Positions 26,101 through 33,867 of a DNA stretch of 44,903 bases are shown one piece after another; position 1 is the stretch's first letter; the number at the start of each line of letters is the position of its first letter. The notes beneath the pieces are model-generated. The model saw nothing but the letters and a program-made list of their open reading frames with translations. It searched no databases and was not told where the DNA came from. The stretch spans positions 1 to 44,903 of the forward strand of contig NZ_AODK01000045.1 in NCBI RefSeq assembly GCF_000525975.1. Direction: 5' to 3'. This DNA comes from Listeria rocourtiae FSL F6-920. Lineage in GTDB: Bacteria > Bacillota > Bacilli > Lactobacillales > Listeriaceae. The position numbers were made by a program, and so were the translations under genes.

Positions 26101-26525
26101 CGTTCAGCCTCAGCTGTTACATCTTTATTACCAGTCTCACTAATGCGATATGTAATCTTTACTTTCTCTGGATTCTCTGACGTCATCGACATCGCCGCTT
26201 CCGAAAAATTGGTCGGAATAAAAATAATCATATCGTACACCCGATTTTTTAAACCATTCTCCGCAAACCCACTAGAAGTCGTTGCCCATTTATGATCTGT
26301 TTGTTTTAAAACTTTAGCCGTAAATTTATCACCAAAATCAATTCTTTCACCATCAGCAGTCCGATATCCTGCATCATCATTGACTAGTGCAATCGACATT
26401 TTTTTCGTCTCTACACTATCTTCTTTTTTGACAGCATTCTGCTCAAGCGCCAAATAAGACGTTCCAGCAGAAAGAAGCAAAGCCAGTACTAAGAAGGCTA
26501 GTACACTCCATTTTATTTTTTTCAC
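23169..26525 (-). CDS. esaA: EsaA, T7SS large membrane protein
   Basis: The 1118-residue EsaA/YueB family protein. It has one N-terminal transmembrane helix (about 7-27), a very long extracytoplasmic stalk with coiled-coil helices and an Ig-like middle region (about 470-600, rich in Asp/Pro with NPGDPESDPPIPPTMEPG), and five transmembrane helices at the C-terminus (about 915-1105). EsaA extends through the cell wall as part of the T7SS; the Bacillus homologue YueB is the SPP1 phage receptor. The start codon is GTG at 26525 with GGGAGTGG nine bases upstream. It lies between the second esxA copy and essA. Confidence 0.95.
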   Translation of the reverse strand: MKKIKWSVLAFLVLALLLSAGTSYLALEQNAVKKEDSVETKKMSIALVNDDAGYRTADGERIDFGDKFTAKVLKQTDHKWATTSSGFAENGLKNRVYDMIIFIPTNFSEAAMSMTSENPEKVKITYRISETGNKDVTAEAERAAAKVLEDFNKEIIDVYFASILTNLHGAQDSIKKLVDKEETYGSVYNTNVNSPLSNYTQQFKTVQDYTGMSKDSFKGLQDILKGFGTGLAEGTKVNETYFQSLEKLAKNQEANALVSKSFAEQMSNNDTAMSTADVSEQLSNLKNANDAIFKQFQKMEEERTLSVQVDSVQRYLDAVNEQVTMINTEVTTKMGESLRGSVESDLQKYISNEGNRTITLDELTDKTLNNRFNNEIQALLKEVPNYDSYLLKDDATAEERAVYKELRNVIEIARRYISSNSGDWSEGLLSKSKAFPKYEAVENALEQLKQEKIEALTTWGPNNEYYIYDFNQDFQIEKSQTEGNTQKLVFNLPAGFTMPDGQADSAVWLTKADGSYIDKRITYDEDTQEWSIEMDPSETNPDVSNPSATSLDLKLSVKLYIKADALTSREDPSFDLFAPISLEMRNIEEGDIETNPGDPESDPPIPPTMEPGVIKEVKIELGPEFIITAEERDEAIKSVHDTIAAIEKNTTILADDVAAYVKPYYKLSALFKAYYGIDAKVTPLDLDGKSLTEYAAGKKNSYYYQFNIEDRIAMMVTLITDNVTSFIHRDLETFQQQVAESQTRTGITKENANILTERLNDTTTQAATMNASVAETLKNVEAWRKASLELLDKGGIVITNSNDEKSAMLSLGSEFSGLLSQSKSLADSSKTNLNAADNVYKTFDAIDQQAKNIQNSGLGIVTQAQQLSANMANKLVTDQDFATNFASMMGNSRVGDRPNEKLYSFLSSPVEKVKGETIAAGDTFTPYLIVLVCFIVALFTGYVIAAQERKRKQEDDFEEEMALAYQNTPITLMTVGIGLIEGAIIGAISAYFLEMKGVIFVSWMGIIILIVLVFVLVATYLLRQLRMIGMFLLLAILAAYLFLTEAVGLKIDQDSMLATIRSLSPLQYIENLLNGFVSRTDDWLVIMYSLIGVAVLGIVVNLFVWHRSKQAGGNDDDV

Positions 26526-26597
26526 ACGTATCCACTCCCGTTGCTTTTTATATGTAAGAAGTCTCCCAACTTCGGATTTCCAAATGAATCGTTTAAT

Positions 26598-26630
26598 AAA
26601 TACTGGAGCTGCCGAAAAGCTCCAGTATTT
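26598..26630 (-). terminator. Hairpin between the second esxA copy and esaA (leaky terminator)
   Basis: Perfect 13-base arms (AAATACTGGAGCT / AGCTCCAGTATTT) with a short loop and a weak following TATTTATT. It probably reduces read-through from the abundant esxA transcript into the membrane genes, or protects the esxA 3' end. Confidence 0.65.
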
Positions 26631-26636
26631 GATTTT

Positions 26637-26933
26637 TTAGTTCAAGCCGAAATTGCGCGATAGGTTCGCATCGTTTTCTTCCACTGCATTTGCTGTTTTT
26701 GCTAATTGTTGTTCGATTTGGTGCATCAAGTTTGAGAAATCCGTTACTTTCGGTTTCAATTGCGAGAATTGATCATCAAACTTACGGAATGCTTCCCCTT
26801 CCCACTCACTGCGCAATTGTTCTTGCAACTGTTCTAACTCTCTTAATATTTGTTCGATGTCCTGTCCTTTGCGGCCGTATGTTTTTGAACGATCGCGTAG
26901 CTCCGCGGGACTCATTCTAATTTGTCCTGACAT
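26637..26933 (-). CDS. esxA: EsxA, WXG100 secreted protein (second tandem copy)
   Basis: A 98-residue WXG100 protein: two helices joined by the WxG turn in SEWEGEAF at about 42-49, forming a helical hairpin dimer. It is a secreted substrate and a needed component of the T7SS. It differs from the other copy at one residue (Thr in LKPKVTDFSN versus Met), and the nucleotide sequences are nearly identical, so the duplication is recent or kept alike by conversion. GGAG lies eight bases before the start. Confidence 0.96.
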   Translation of the reverse strand: MSGQIRMSPAELRDRSKTYGRKGQDIEQILRELEQLQEQLRSEWEGEAFRKFDDQFSQLKPKVTDFSNLMHQIEQQLAKTANAVEENDANLSRNFGLN

Positions 26934-26964
26934 TGTTCCATCTCCTTTTCAAATCAAATGAAAA

Positions 26965-26990
26965 GGACCGTACATCATGCTGTACGGTCC
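26965..26990 (-). terminator. Hairpin between the two esxA copies
   Basis: Ten-base perfect arms (GGACCGTACA / TGTACGGTCC) with a six-base loop, followed on the minus strand by TTTTCATTTG. It is a terminator or attenuator after the first esxA copy and would make that copy the most transcribed. Confidence 0.75.
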
Positions 26991-27051
26991 AAATTAGCAA
27001 CTGCACAAAGATGCGATATGTATACTTCATGCAATCCCAAATGATAACGCT

Positions 27052-27348
27052 TTAGTTTAAGCCAAAATTGCGCGATAGGTTCGCATCGTTTTCTTCCACT
27101 GCGTTTGCTGTTTTCGCTAATTGTTGTTCGATTTGGTGCATCAAGTTTGAGAAATCCATTACTTTCGGTTTCAATTGCGAGAATTGATCATCAAACTTAC
27201 GGAATGCTTCCCCTTCCCACTCACTGCGTAATTGTTCTTGCAACTGTTCTAACTCTCTTAATATTTGTTCGATGTCCTGTCCTTTGCGGCCGTATGTTTT
27301 TGAACGATCGCGTAGCTCCGCGGGGCTCATTCTAATTTGTCCTGACAT
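27052..27348 (-). CDS. esxA: EsxA, WXG100 secreted protein (promoter-proximal copy)
   Basis: A 98-residue WXG100 protein, the first gene of the T7SS core operon. It has the same SEWEGEAF turn and the same sequence as the copy at 26637-26933 except Met for Thr in LKPKVMDFSN. The ATG at 27348 is nine bases after AAGGAG; an in-frame TTG three codons earlier is too close to that site. An extended -10 promoter is about 70 bases upstream. Confidence 0.96.
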   Translation of the reverse strand: MSGQIRMSPAELRDRSKTYGRKGQDIEQILRELEQLQEQLRSEWEGEAFRKFDDQFSQLKPKVMDFSNLMHQIEQQLAKTANAVEENDANLSRNFGLN

Positions 27349-27391
27349 GCCATTCAACTCCTTTTTATTTTTTTAGGTCTTGAGATACATA

Positions 27392-27408
27392 ATAGCCTAC
27401 TGGGCTAT
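27392..27408. promoter_or_regulatory. Palindrome just downstream of the T7SS promoter
   Basis: ATAGCC-N5-GGCTAT, a short dyad placed about 7-24 bases after the esxA -10 box, hence around the transcript start. It could be a repressor operator or a 5' hairpin; no regulator is identified. Confidence 0.4.
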
Positions 27409-27414
27409 ATTGCC

Positions 27415-27423
27415 ATTATAGCA
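27415..27423 (-). promoter_or_regulatory. Promoter of the T7SS core operon (extended -10)
   Basis: The minus strand reads TGCTATAAT, a consensus extended -10 box, with no clear -35. It faces esxA. The rest of 27430-27700 is very A+T-rich and holds no gene; it should also contain the divergent promoter of the acetyltransferase. Confidence 0.65.
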
Positions 27424-27704
27424 AAAAAGAACCAACGTTTGTTGATTGCAAATGTGAAATTTTTGTGAACAATTTCATTTATTTACCTAGAAAAGTTATA
27501 TACAGTTGAAATTTATATTATTTTTAAAGCAAATAATAAAGAAATAAAATTAATAACTATTTATTCCCTCAATAATCCTATATCATCCAAAGCAATATAA
27601 GTAAGATCGAGTTAGTATTACCCCACTCCTTTTATACTATACAATTTCCATATTAATTGTATTTATTTGTTATCACTGCTACTATTAAGCTTGGAGGTGC
27701 ATTT

Positions 27705-28160
27705 ATGGAGATTAGAAAATGGAACAAATGTGATGCAATACCTTATGAGCTCTTGCTTTTAGCAGATCCAGATAGGTCTGCAATAGATTGCTATTTCTTG
27801 CAATCAGACGTATTCTTACTCTTAGAAAGAGAAAGCATATACGGTGTCATTTGTATACAAAACGGAGAAGATTCCTCAGAGATTGTAAATATCTCAGTTT
27901 CACCATCTTATCAAGGACAAGGTTATGGAAAAAAACTGATACAACAAGCATTGACACATGCTTTATGGCTACACAAATCTACTTTAATTGTTAAAACTGC
28001 TAATTCGAGTATCCAAGCCCTGGCATTTTATCAAAAAAATGGTTTTCGGATGGTTGCCATCATTCCAGACTATTTTACGAAAAACTATGCATATCCCATT
28101 TTTGAGAATGGTATTCGTGCTCAAGATCAAATTGTGCTAGCATATTTTTTAAATAACTAG
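27705..28160 (+). CDS. GNAT family N-acetyltransferase
   Basis: A 151-residue protein counted from ATG 27705, which has GGAGGTG five bases before it; the longer frame from 27657 has no such site. The acetyl-CoA motif is VSPSYQGQGYGKKLIQQAL at about 77-95, with the ALAFYQKNGFRMV motif B helix at about 118-130. Substrate cannot be predicted. It is divergent from the T7SS operon and followed by a Crp/Fnr regulator gene on the same strand, about 180 bases on. Confidence 0.88.
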   Translation: MEIRKWNKCDAIPYELLLLADPDRSAIDCYFLQSDVFLLLERESIYGVICIQNGEDSSEIVNISVSPSYQGQGYGKKLIQQALTHALWLHKSTLIVKTANSSIQALAFYQKNGFRMVAIIPDYFTKNYAYPIFENGIRAQDQIVLAYFLNN

Positions 28161-28343
28161 TTATTTTGGAATTATTTTCTTCATATTACCTTTATAATCT
28201 GTTTTTTTTTAACAAATTCATTAAACTGTAACATATCGTACTATATTTTATGTGTGAAAGTATAATTTATGACTTTTTTTATTTTGAAAAATCTTTATAA
28301 TAAGAAGTAAGACCAATCGTTATAGAGAAGGGGAATTTAAATT

Positions 28344-29043
28344 ATGTATGTTGCTGACTTAGTAAAGAATTTTAATGGAGAAAAATTAATTGAAAAAATT
28401 ACAGAGATGAATATTCCACACAAAACGGCAAGTTTCAAAAAGAATGAGCTCATTGTGGAAGAAGGCAAAATAGATTCCCATTTCTACATAGTAGATTCTG
28501 GACTTATTTCTTTTAGCATGACAAACTCGGATAAGCTGCAAGTAATCACACGTTTTTTTAAATAGTAATACTTGGTTTGGGAGCGCAAATTTCTTATTGG
28601 ACTCTCCTTTTCAATTTAACGTAACTGCTTTGAGAGATTCAAAGATTCGTATTTATAACCGCAATGATATTCTTCGCCTTTTCCAAACAGACTCTGATGG
28701 GTTCTGGTTCTTGTATTTTGATGGTTATAATCAAGTTCATGAACGTAATGCCTTAATTGAAATTGCCCACCATGACCCACGTCGCCGCCTTATATCTGCC
28801 TTACTTTATATTGCTAATACGGTGGGAATTAAGACAGATGATGGCATTAGCTTTCCACGTGGAATTACACAAAACCATCTAGCGCTTGTTTCTCAAGTAC
28901 CTAGAACTCGTGCTAACGTAGAACTTCAAAAACTAAGAGAGCAAGGGATTATTCGATTAAAGCCAAAACCAACCGTCATTTTAGACATATTGAAGCTTCG
29001 TGAACAACTAGAAATACATCGCACGCCTCGCACAAATGACTAA
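28344..29043 (+). CDS. Crp/Fnr family transcriptional regulator (PrfA-like family), frameshifted
   Basis: The first frame (28344-28565) and the second (to 29043) join at a seven-T run, 28553-28559. With six T they read TRFLNSNTWFGSANFLLDSP without a break, giving about 232 residues. The N-terminal cyclic-nucleotide-binding-like beta roll is at about 20-130 (NELIVEEGKIDSHFYIVDSG). The C-terminal helix-turn-helix is at about 180-215 (GITQNHLALVSQVPRTRANV). Listeria carries many such PrfA-related regulators; ligand and targets are unknown. Its position beside the T7SS promoter makes a local role possible but unproven. The extra T is probably a sequencing error. Confidence 0.85.
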
Positions 29044-29051
29044 TTAGCTAT

Positions 29052-29108
29052 AAAAATAGAGTGAAAGCTAAAACTGAGCAATTCAGTCATAGCTTTCACT
29101 CTATTTTT
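29052..29108. terminator. Bidirectional terminator between the regulator and the thioredoxin-like gene
   Basis: Perfect 18-base arms, AAAAATAGAGTGAAAGCT and its complement, with a 21-base loop. A-runs and T-runs at both ends let it work for both converging genes. It overlaps the stop codon of the minus-strand gene. Confidence 0.9.
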
Positions 29109-29559
29109 GATTAGCAAGCCATTCTTTTATTTGCTTCTCATCATCCAAATCACCACGATAACGATCCGTTTCCAAACCACGTGTGTAATAAATAAGCGTT
29201 GGAACTACTCGAACACCCATTTGCTCGATAATCATCGTATAGTTCTTATCCGCCTCTCGAGCCTTATCCGTATTATAATAGAAAGCTTGACGATTAGTTG
29301 CCCTAAGCGCGCTTTCGAGCTTCGCTTTAAAAGGTTCACAATCAGGGCAAGTCGGCCGCCCAACATAAACATACCCCGTCTTCTTATCCGCAAAAATCTC
29401 TTTCATTTGATGATTTGTGATATCCCGCATTGGCTGTTCATTCGCCTCCGCCTTCGTATCTGCCAAATTCTTCGTATGCGTATCCACAATCAACTGTATT
29501 CCCACGATAAAAAGCGCCAAAGCCACGATTGTAAGCAAAATAATCTTATATTTTTTCAT
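29101..29559 (-). CDS. Membrane-anchored thioredoxin-like protein (bacteriocin transport accessory type)
   Basis: A 152-residue protein counted from ATG 29559, which is preceded by GGGGGG. One N-terminal membrane helix (about 5-23, ILLTIVALALFIVGIQLIV) anchors an outward-facing thioredoxin fold with the redox-type motif GRPTCPDCEPF (Cys at about 83 and 86) and the cis-Pro segment VRVVPTLIYY (about 124-133). It is similar in texture to the PedC/bacteriocin-transport accessory group and may handle disulfides or thiols outside the membrane. It is a single gene with terminators on both sides. Nearby T7SS proteins have few cysteines, so no functional link is claimed. Confidence 0.8.
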   Translation of the reverse strand: MKKYKIILLTIVALALFIVGIQLIVDTHTKNLADTKAEANEQPMRDITNHQMKEIFADKKTGYVYVGRPTCPDCEPFKAKLESALRATNRQAFYYNTDKAREADKNYTMIIEQMGVRVVPTLIYYTRGLETDRYRGDLDDEKQIKEWLANQK

Positions 29560-29579
29560 AAAAGTCCCCCCTAAACACA

Positions 29580-29602
29580 AAAACGAGCAAAATGCCCGTT
29601 TT
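29580..29602 (-). terminator. Rho-independent terminator downstream of glmM
   Basis: On the minus strand AAAACGGGC pairs with GCTCGTTTT (one G-U) around an ATTTT loop and is followed by a T. It ends the glmM transcript about 170 bases after the stop. Confidence 0.7.
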
Positions 29603-29671
29603 TTTTAATGCCTTTATCTCTGAATTTAGGAATCTAGAACTAACTACAAATCAGACTTACCGCCGAACCTC

Positions 29672-29780
29672 GGGGGAGTGAGAAGTGCTTAGATCCTAGG
29701 CCACCGAAGCAGAGCGTACATTTGTACGAGAGCATCGGAGCACAGGCTTAACGACGGAGATGAGTGCTTCTCACTCCCCC
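29672..29780. repeat. Long imperfect inverted repeat at the 3' end of glmM
   Basis: Outer arms GGGGGAGTGAGAAG and CTTCTCACTCCCCC pair perfectly over 14 bases. Nested shorter stems follow inside: GCC/GGC, CCGA/TCGG, and CGTACA/TGTACG at the tip. The whole 109 bases could fold into one long hairpin. The right arm covers the glmM stop codon (29771-29773). It could be a structured 3' UTR or a small repeat element. Confidence 0.75.
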
Positions 29781-31126
29781 GGAAGACCCATTTCGGAGAT
29801 GACAACACTCGCGATACTATCACAAAAACGTTCTGTGTCCTCAGCAGATGCTGCTTCTACCATGACGCGAACAAGCGGTTCTGTCCCAGAAGGACGTACC
29901 AGCACACGACCATTTCCATTCATTTCTGCTTCTACCGCTGAAATAGCTGCGTGAACTTTTGCATTTTCTGTTACACCATTTTTATCAGTTACGCGGATAT
30001 TTACTAATTTCTGCGGGAAAGTTTGCATTTCTGCTGCCAGCTCGGAAAGTTTCTTCCCAGTTTCTTTCATGACATTCACTAGTTGAATACCGGTCAACAA
30101 TCCATCTCCAGTCGTAATGTAATCTAAGAATACGATATGCCCAGATTGTTCTCCACCCAAGCTGTAGCTTCCTTCTCGCATCGCTTCTACAACATAGCGG
30201 TCACCAACCGCCGTCTGGATAGCTTTTATCTCAAGTTCTTCTAACCCTTTATAGAATCCTAAATTACTCATTACAGTGGAAACGATTGTGTTATTTGTCA
30301 AACGACCTTGTGCTTTTAAATATTTTGCGCAGATAAACATGATTTTGTCGCCGTCAACAATCTCGCCATTCTCATCTACAGCAATAACACGGTCACCGTC
30401 ACCATCAAAGGCTAGACCAACATGCGCCTCTTTTTCTTTTACGAATTCAGCCAGCTTTTCAGGGTGTGTAGAACCAACACCTGCATTAATATTAAGGCCA
30501 GTTGGTGATGCCCCCATTGAGCTTGTATCTGCATCTAAATCAGCAAACAAATGCGTCGCAAGTGACGATGTAGCGCCATGTGCGCAATCCAAGGCTACAT
30601 GTAAGCCTGTGAAATTCCCATCAACGGACTGCTTTAGATATTGTAAATATTTTTGTTTGCCTTCGAAGTAATCGCTAACTGTACCTAACCCTTCATCACT
30701 TGGGCGCGGCAACTCATCACTCGTTCCGTCTAGCAACGCTTCAATTTCTAACTCCTGACTATCAGATAGCTTGAAACCATCAGAGCCGAAAAATTTAATT
30801 CCATTGTCTTCCACTGGATTATGAGATGCAGAAATCATAACGCTTGCCGCGGCCCCTTGTGCTTTTGTTAAATAGGCAACACCAGGTGTAGAAATAACGC
30901 CTAGACGCATTACCTCAATCCCAACCGATACCAAGCCTGCAATAAGTGCTGACTCTAACATCTCTCCGGAAATCCTTGTATCTCTCGCCACTAAAACTTT
31001 CGGATGTTCTCCCACATGTTTTGTTAATATATATCCACCAAATCTCCCTAAGCGAAAAGCCAATTCTGGAGATAGCTCTTTATTTGCAATTCCTCTAACA
31101 CCGTCTGTACCAAAATATTTTCCCAT
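29771..31126 (-). CDS. glmM: Phosphoglucosamine mutase
   Basis: A 451-residue enzyme that converts glucosamine-6-phosphate to glucosamine-1-phosphate for peptidoglycan synthesis in the cytoplasm. It begins [20 protein letters not shown]. The phosphoserine loop [19 protein letters not shown] is near residue 100, the metal loop [10 protein letters not shown] near 240, the sugar-binding GGEQSGHI near 325, and the phosphate-binding [13 protein letters not shown] near 408. The start at 31126 is set by AAGGAG; the longer frame lacks a site. It follows cdaA-cdaR, and GlmM is known to interact with and restrain CdaA. It has its own promoter and an upstream terminator. Confidence 0.97.
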   Translation of the reverse strand: MGKYFGTDGVRGIANKELSPELAFRLGRFGGYILTKHVGEHPKVLVARDTRISGEMLESALIAGLVSVGIEVMRLGVISTPGVAYLTKAQGAAASVMISASHNPVEDNGIKFFGSDGFKLSDSQELEIEALLDGTSDELPRPSDEGLGTVSDYFEGKQKYLQYLKQSVDGNFTGLHVALDCAHGATSSLATHLFADLDADTSSMGASPTGLNINAGVGSTHPEKLAEFVKEKEAHVGLAFDGDGDRVIAVDENGEIVDGDKIMFICAKYLKAQGRLTNNTIVSTVMSNLGFYKGLEELEIKAIQTAVGDRYVVEAMREGSYSLGGEQSGHIVFLDYITTGDGLLTGIQLVNVMKETGKKLSELAAEMQTFPQKLVNIRVTDKNGVTENAKVHAAISAVEAEMNGNGRVLVRPSGTEPLVRVMVEAASAEDTERFCDSIASVVISEMGLPGE

Positions 31127-31234
31127 TTTATAACTCGCTCCTTCTTCATTAAAAGGTTGGTTGGTCACACTTATTCCTATGTTTGTTTCTATGTCATATA
31201 TCTTAATGACCAACATTTGATTTGTGTATCTTCC

Positions 31235-31263
31235 ATTATACCTTTTTTTTATTCTTTTTTACA
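31235..31263 (-). promoter_or_regulatory. Putative glmM promoter
   Basis: On the minus strand TGTAAA and TATAAT are separated by 17 bases, downstream of the terminator at 31280-31318 and about 110 bases before the glmM start. It would allow glmM expression apart from cdaA-cdaR. Confidence 0.55.
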
Positions 31264-31279
31264 CCTAATCTTATGTAAA

Positions 31280-31318
31280 AGCCCGATTAATGGCCTGCTT
31301 TTTGGTTTTCATCGGGCT
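31280..31318 (-). terminator. Terminator/attenuator between cdaR and glmM
   Basis: Eight-base arms AGCCCGAT / ATCGGGCT with a 23-base loop, then TTTTACA on the minus strand, a few bases past the cdaR stop. Some read-through to glmM is expected in view of the known operon. Confidence 0.7.
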
Positions 31319-31324
31319 AATAAA

Positions 31325-32746
31325 TTAGTTAGACGCTTGATTTGATGCGTCTGCAACTTTCTTCGTGACCTGAATTTCTGCTTTTGACTGCGATAGTGTA
31401 AATGTAAATTTAGATGGTAATCCGTGGACAACTAGCGGAATCACATGGGTGCCCTCCTGTAAGTTGGACATACTGGCTATGATGTTGAAATCGTTACGAC
31501 CTAATGAGTCCATATCTTGTTGTGCGCCACTTATCGTGATGCTAACCTTTCCATTTATCGGATTAACAAATGTGGTATTGAAACTCTCGGAATTAACTAA
31601 GCCAACGATACTAATAGGTATGTCGGTAAACTCAGTCGATGTTTGTTTCGCTACATCATCTTTGTCATCTTGTTCACTCTTCTTATCCTCTTCTGGTTGT
31701 TTATCTGCCTCGGTGTCTTTATCTGGTGGCGTCACATCTGGACTTTTTTCAGTAGGCTGACCAGCGCCCCCACTTGCTCCATCAGAACTCTGGTCACTCT
31801 GCTTTTTTCCAGTTGTAATTTTCACCTTCACAGAGGTCGGAGTTATAGATGTTGCACCAGTTGGAACTGGAACCGAGACCTCAAGTGTTTTATCGGTAGT
31901 TATTTGTGTCACATCAATCGGTATCGTGATTTGTTCTATCTTATTCGTAACTGATTCAGGAGCAATGACCGTTACCTTTTCATCCTCAGATGTAATACTC
32001 GTAATCGTCACTGTCTTGTCTGCTGGATTGCCGCTTTGCTGAAAACGCAATGGGACAGTTTTGCCTATTTTCGAAACTGGGACCGCAACTTCTACTTCAC
32101 CTGGATTGATTTCAACGTCTAGTTTGTTTAAATTCGCATCAAAAGCACTGATTGTAGCTCTCGTTGTAAAATCACTTTTCTGGTCTTTTTCATCGGAGAC
32201 AGTAGCTTTCACATAAGCAATTTGATCTAAAATTTCTTGGGAAGCTGTAATTGCAACTCTCCTCGGATCCGTTTTAGACGTTCCTGCTTCATATCCGTCT
32301 GCAATAACTGATTTATTTAATTCGACTTCAACTGCGTATTTTTTCGTCACTTTTTCTGCCAACGCTACTTTGGCGGTTGGCGGGTTAACCGTAGCTTTCA
32401 AACGATCCGATAAACCTTTTACTTTAATTTTGACACTTTGAGTTCCTATTTTTGCATTGGTAAGATCGATGTATGCAATAACGTTAGGCTGTGTCTTTGC
32501 AAGTTGTACCAGACCTTTGGGACCACTAATCGTAACATCCACTGTATCTGGCACACCACTCACATTCATATTGTCTTTATCGTAGTACACTTCCACTGGT
32601 ACATTATTGATAACATCTACATACACGCCATCCGTCACATTCGTTACGCTTGGACTAGTGGCGGTGACAGAGGTGAATAGAATCGCTGCAAAAATAAGTG
32701 AAATAATCCGAACTGACCATTTATTTGTTAAAATACGATCCATCAT
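31325..32746 (-). CDS. cdaR: CdaR (YbbR-domain regulator of the cyclic-di-AMP synthase)
   Basis: A 473-residue membrane-anchored protein. One N-terminal transmembrane helix (about 9-28, WSVRIISLIFAAILFTS) is followed by several YbbR repeats outside the membrane (about 40-310, and a last one at about 380-460). A disordered Ser/Pro/Asp/Lys/Glu-rich linker separates the last repeat (about 325-380). CdaR binds CdaA and modulates c-di-AMP production. Its start overlaps the cdaA stop (ATGA), as is usual. Confidence 0.95.
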   Translation of the reverse strand: MMDRILTNKWSVRIISLIFAAILFTSVTATSPSVTNVTDGVYVDVINNVPVEVYYDKDNMNVSGVPDTVDVTISGPKGLVQLAKTQPNVIAYIDLTNAKIGTQSVKIKVKGLSDRLKATVNPPTAKVALAEKVTKKYAVEVELNKSVIADGYEAGTSKTDPRRVAITASQEILDQIAYVKATVSDEKDQKSDFTTRATISAFDANLNKLDVEINPGEVEVAVPVSKIGKTVPLRFQQSGNPADKTVTITSITSEDEKVTVIAPESVTNKIEQITIPIDVTQITTDKTLEVSVPVPTGATSITPTSVKVKITTGKKQSDQSSDGASGGAGQPTEKSPDVTPPDKDTEADKQPEEDKKSEQDDKDDVAKQTSTEFTDIPISIVGLVNSESFNTTFVNPINGKVSITISGAQQDMDSLGRNDFNIIASMSNLQEGTHVIPLVVHGLPSKFTFTLSQSKAEIQVTKKVADASNQASN

Positions 32747-33564
32747 TTATTACCGCCTCCTTTCCATTTACTGAAAATAGACGGTTTCTTTTGCATTGGA
32801 ACAACAAGCTCATATTCTAAAATTTCATGCAAACGTTCCGGTGTTACTTCACGGAAAAGTTCGCCACCTTTTGTAATTGAGATGCCACCCGTTTCCTCAG
32901 ACACTACGACGGTTAAACTGTCCGTAACTTCACTAATACCAAGTGCTGCCCGGTGCCTTGTTCCAAGTTCCTTTGAAAGAAATGGACTATCTGAAAGAGG
33001 CAAGTAACCTGCTGCTGCTGCAATTTTGTTGTTTTTTATAATCACTGCACCATCGTGTAGCGGTGTATTTGGAATAAAAATATTAATTAGTAGTTGCGAA
33101 GAAATATCTGCATCAAGAGGAATTCCAGTCTCAATATAGTCGTCCAAACCCGTTCCTCGCTCGATAGAAATCAAAGCGCCAATTCGACGCTTTCCCATAT
33201 AACTGACCGATTTCTCGATAGAGTCAATGAGATGTTGCTGCTCCTTCTCTCGCTTCGATCCTGCTTTTGAAATAAAACTACCTCTACCTAAAGTTTCAAG
33301 TGCTCGGCGTAATTCTGGCTGAAAGATAATAATAATAGCCAAGAATCCCCATGTTAATACCTGATCGGTAATCCATTCTACTGTTTGAAGTCCTAAAAAA
33401 CTACTGACGATTTTTACAACCACGATAATAAAAATACCTTTTAATAGTTGTACCGCTTTAGTACCACGAATCAGCATAATTAATTTATAAATAACGAACC
33501 ACACTACTAAAATATCAATTACATTTGCTAAATAATGCAAAATCGATCCGTCCGGAATGGTCAT
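32743..33564 (-). CDS. cdaA: Diadenylate cyclase CdaA (DacA)
   Basis: A 273-residue membrane enzyme that makes cyclic di-AMP from two ATP. Three N-terminal transmembrane helices (about 8-90) precede the DAC domain, with the catalytic motifs DGA in TPLHDGAVIIKNN (about 170) and RHR in ELGTRHRAALGIS (about 203). c-di-AMP controls potassium and osmolyte balance and is essential on rich medium in Listeria. GGAGGCG lies five bases before the ATG. Confidence 0.97.
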   Translation of the reverse strand: MTIPDGSILHYLANVIDILVVWFVIYKLIMLIRGTKAVQLLKGIFIIVVVKIVSSFLGLQTVEWITDQVLTWGFLAIIIIFQPELRRALETLGRGSFISKAGSKREKEQQHLIDSIEKSVSYMGKRRIGALISIERGTGLDDYIETGIPLDADISSQLLINIFIPNTPLHDGAVIIKNNKIAAAAGYLPLSDSPFLSKELGTRHRAALGISEVTDSLTVVVSEETGGISITKGGELFREVTPERLHEILEYELVVPMQKKPSIFSKWKGGGNK

Positions 33565-33651
33565 AAATTCGCCTCCATTTTCAAAAAAGCAAATTGTAAT
33601 TCATTTGCTGCTTCTGTGTAATATAAGCTATCAAAAATGCTTATACTTGCC

Positions 33652-33660
33652 ATTATATCA
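33652..33660 (-). promoter_or_regulatory. Putative promoter of cdaA-cdaR (extended -10)
   Basis: The minus strand reads TGATATAAT, an extended -10 box about 90 bases before the cdaA start. No convincing -35 is seen. The rest of 33565-33867 holds only the terminator of the SGNH gene. Confidence 0.5.
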
Positions 33661-33791
33661 TCTAATTGCCCTTGACGCACCATAAAAGTATGCTTATCAA
33701 TATAGCAATATCCTAATAAAATGATGAGATTTTTATTAGGACTACATTTTTGCGTAAATCCAAATCTAAAAAAAAAGAGAGAGGCAACGAA

Positions 33792-33823
33792 AAAACATCG
33801 ACCTTATTATTAATCGATGTTTT
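33792..33823 (-). terminator. Rho-independent terminator of the SGNH hydrolase gene
   Basis: Ten-base arms AAAACATCGA / TCGATGTTTT with a 12-base loop, followed by T on the minus strand. It lies about 45 bases past the stop at 33868. Confidence 0.8.
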
Positions 33824-33867
33824 ATACTGCCATGAAACAAGTCCATGAATAAAAATTGAGATAATAT

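Noticed and set aside
27430-27700. Possible small RNA or origin in the A+T-rich gap between esxA and the acetyltransferase
   Set aside because: No hairpin with T-run, no DnaA-box cluster and no repeats could be supported.
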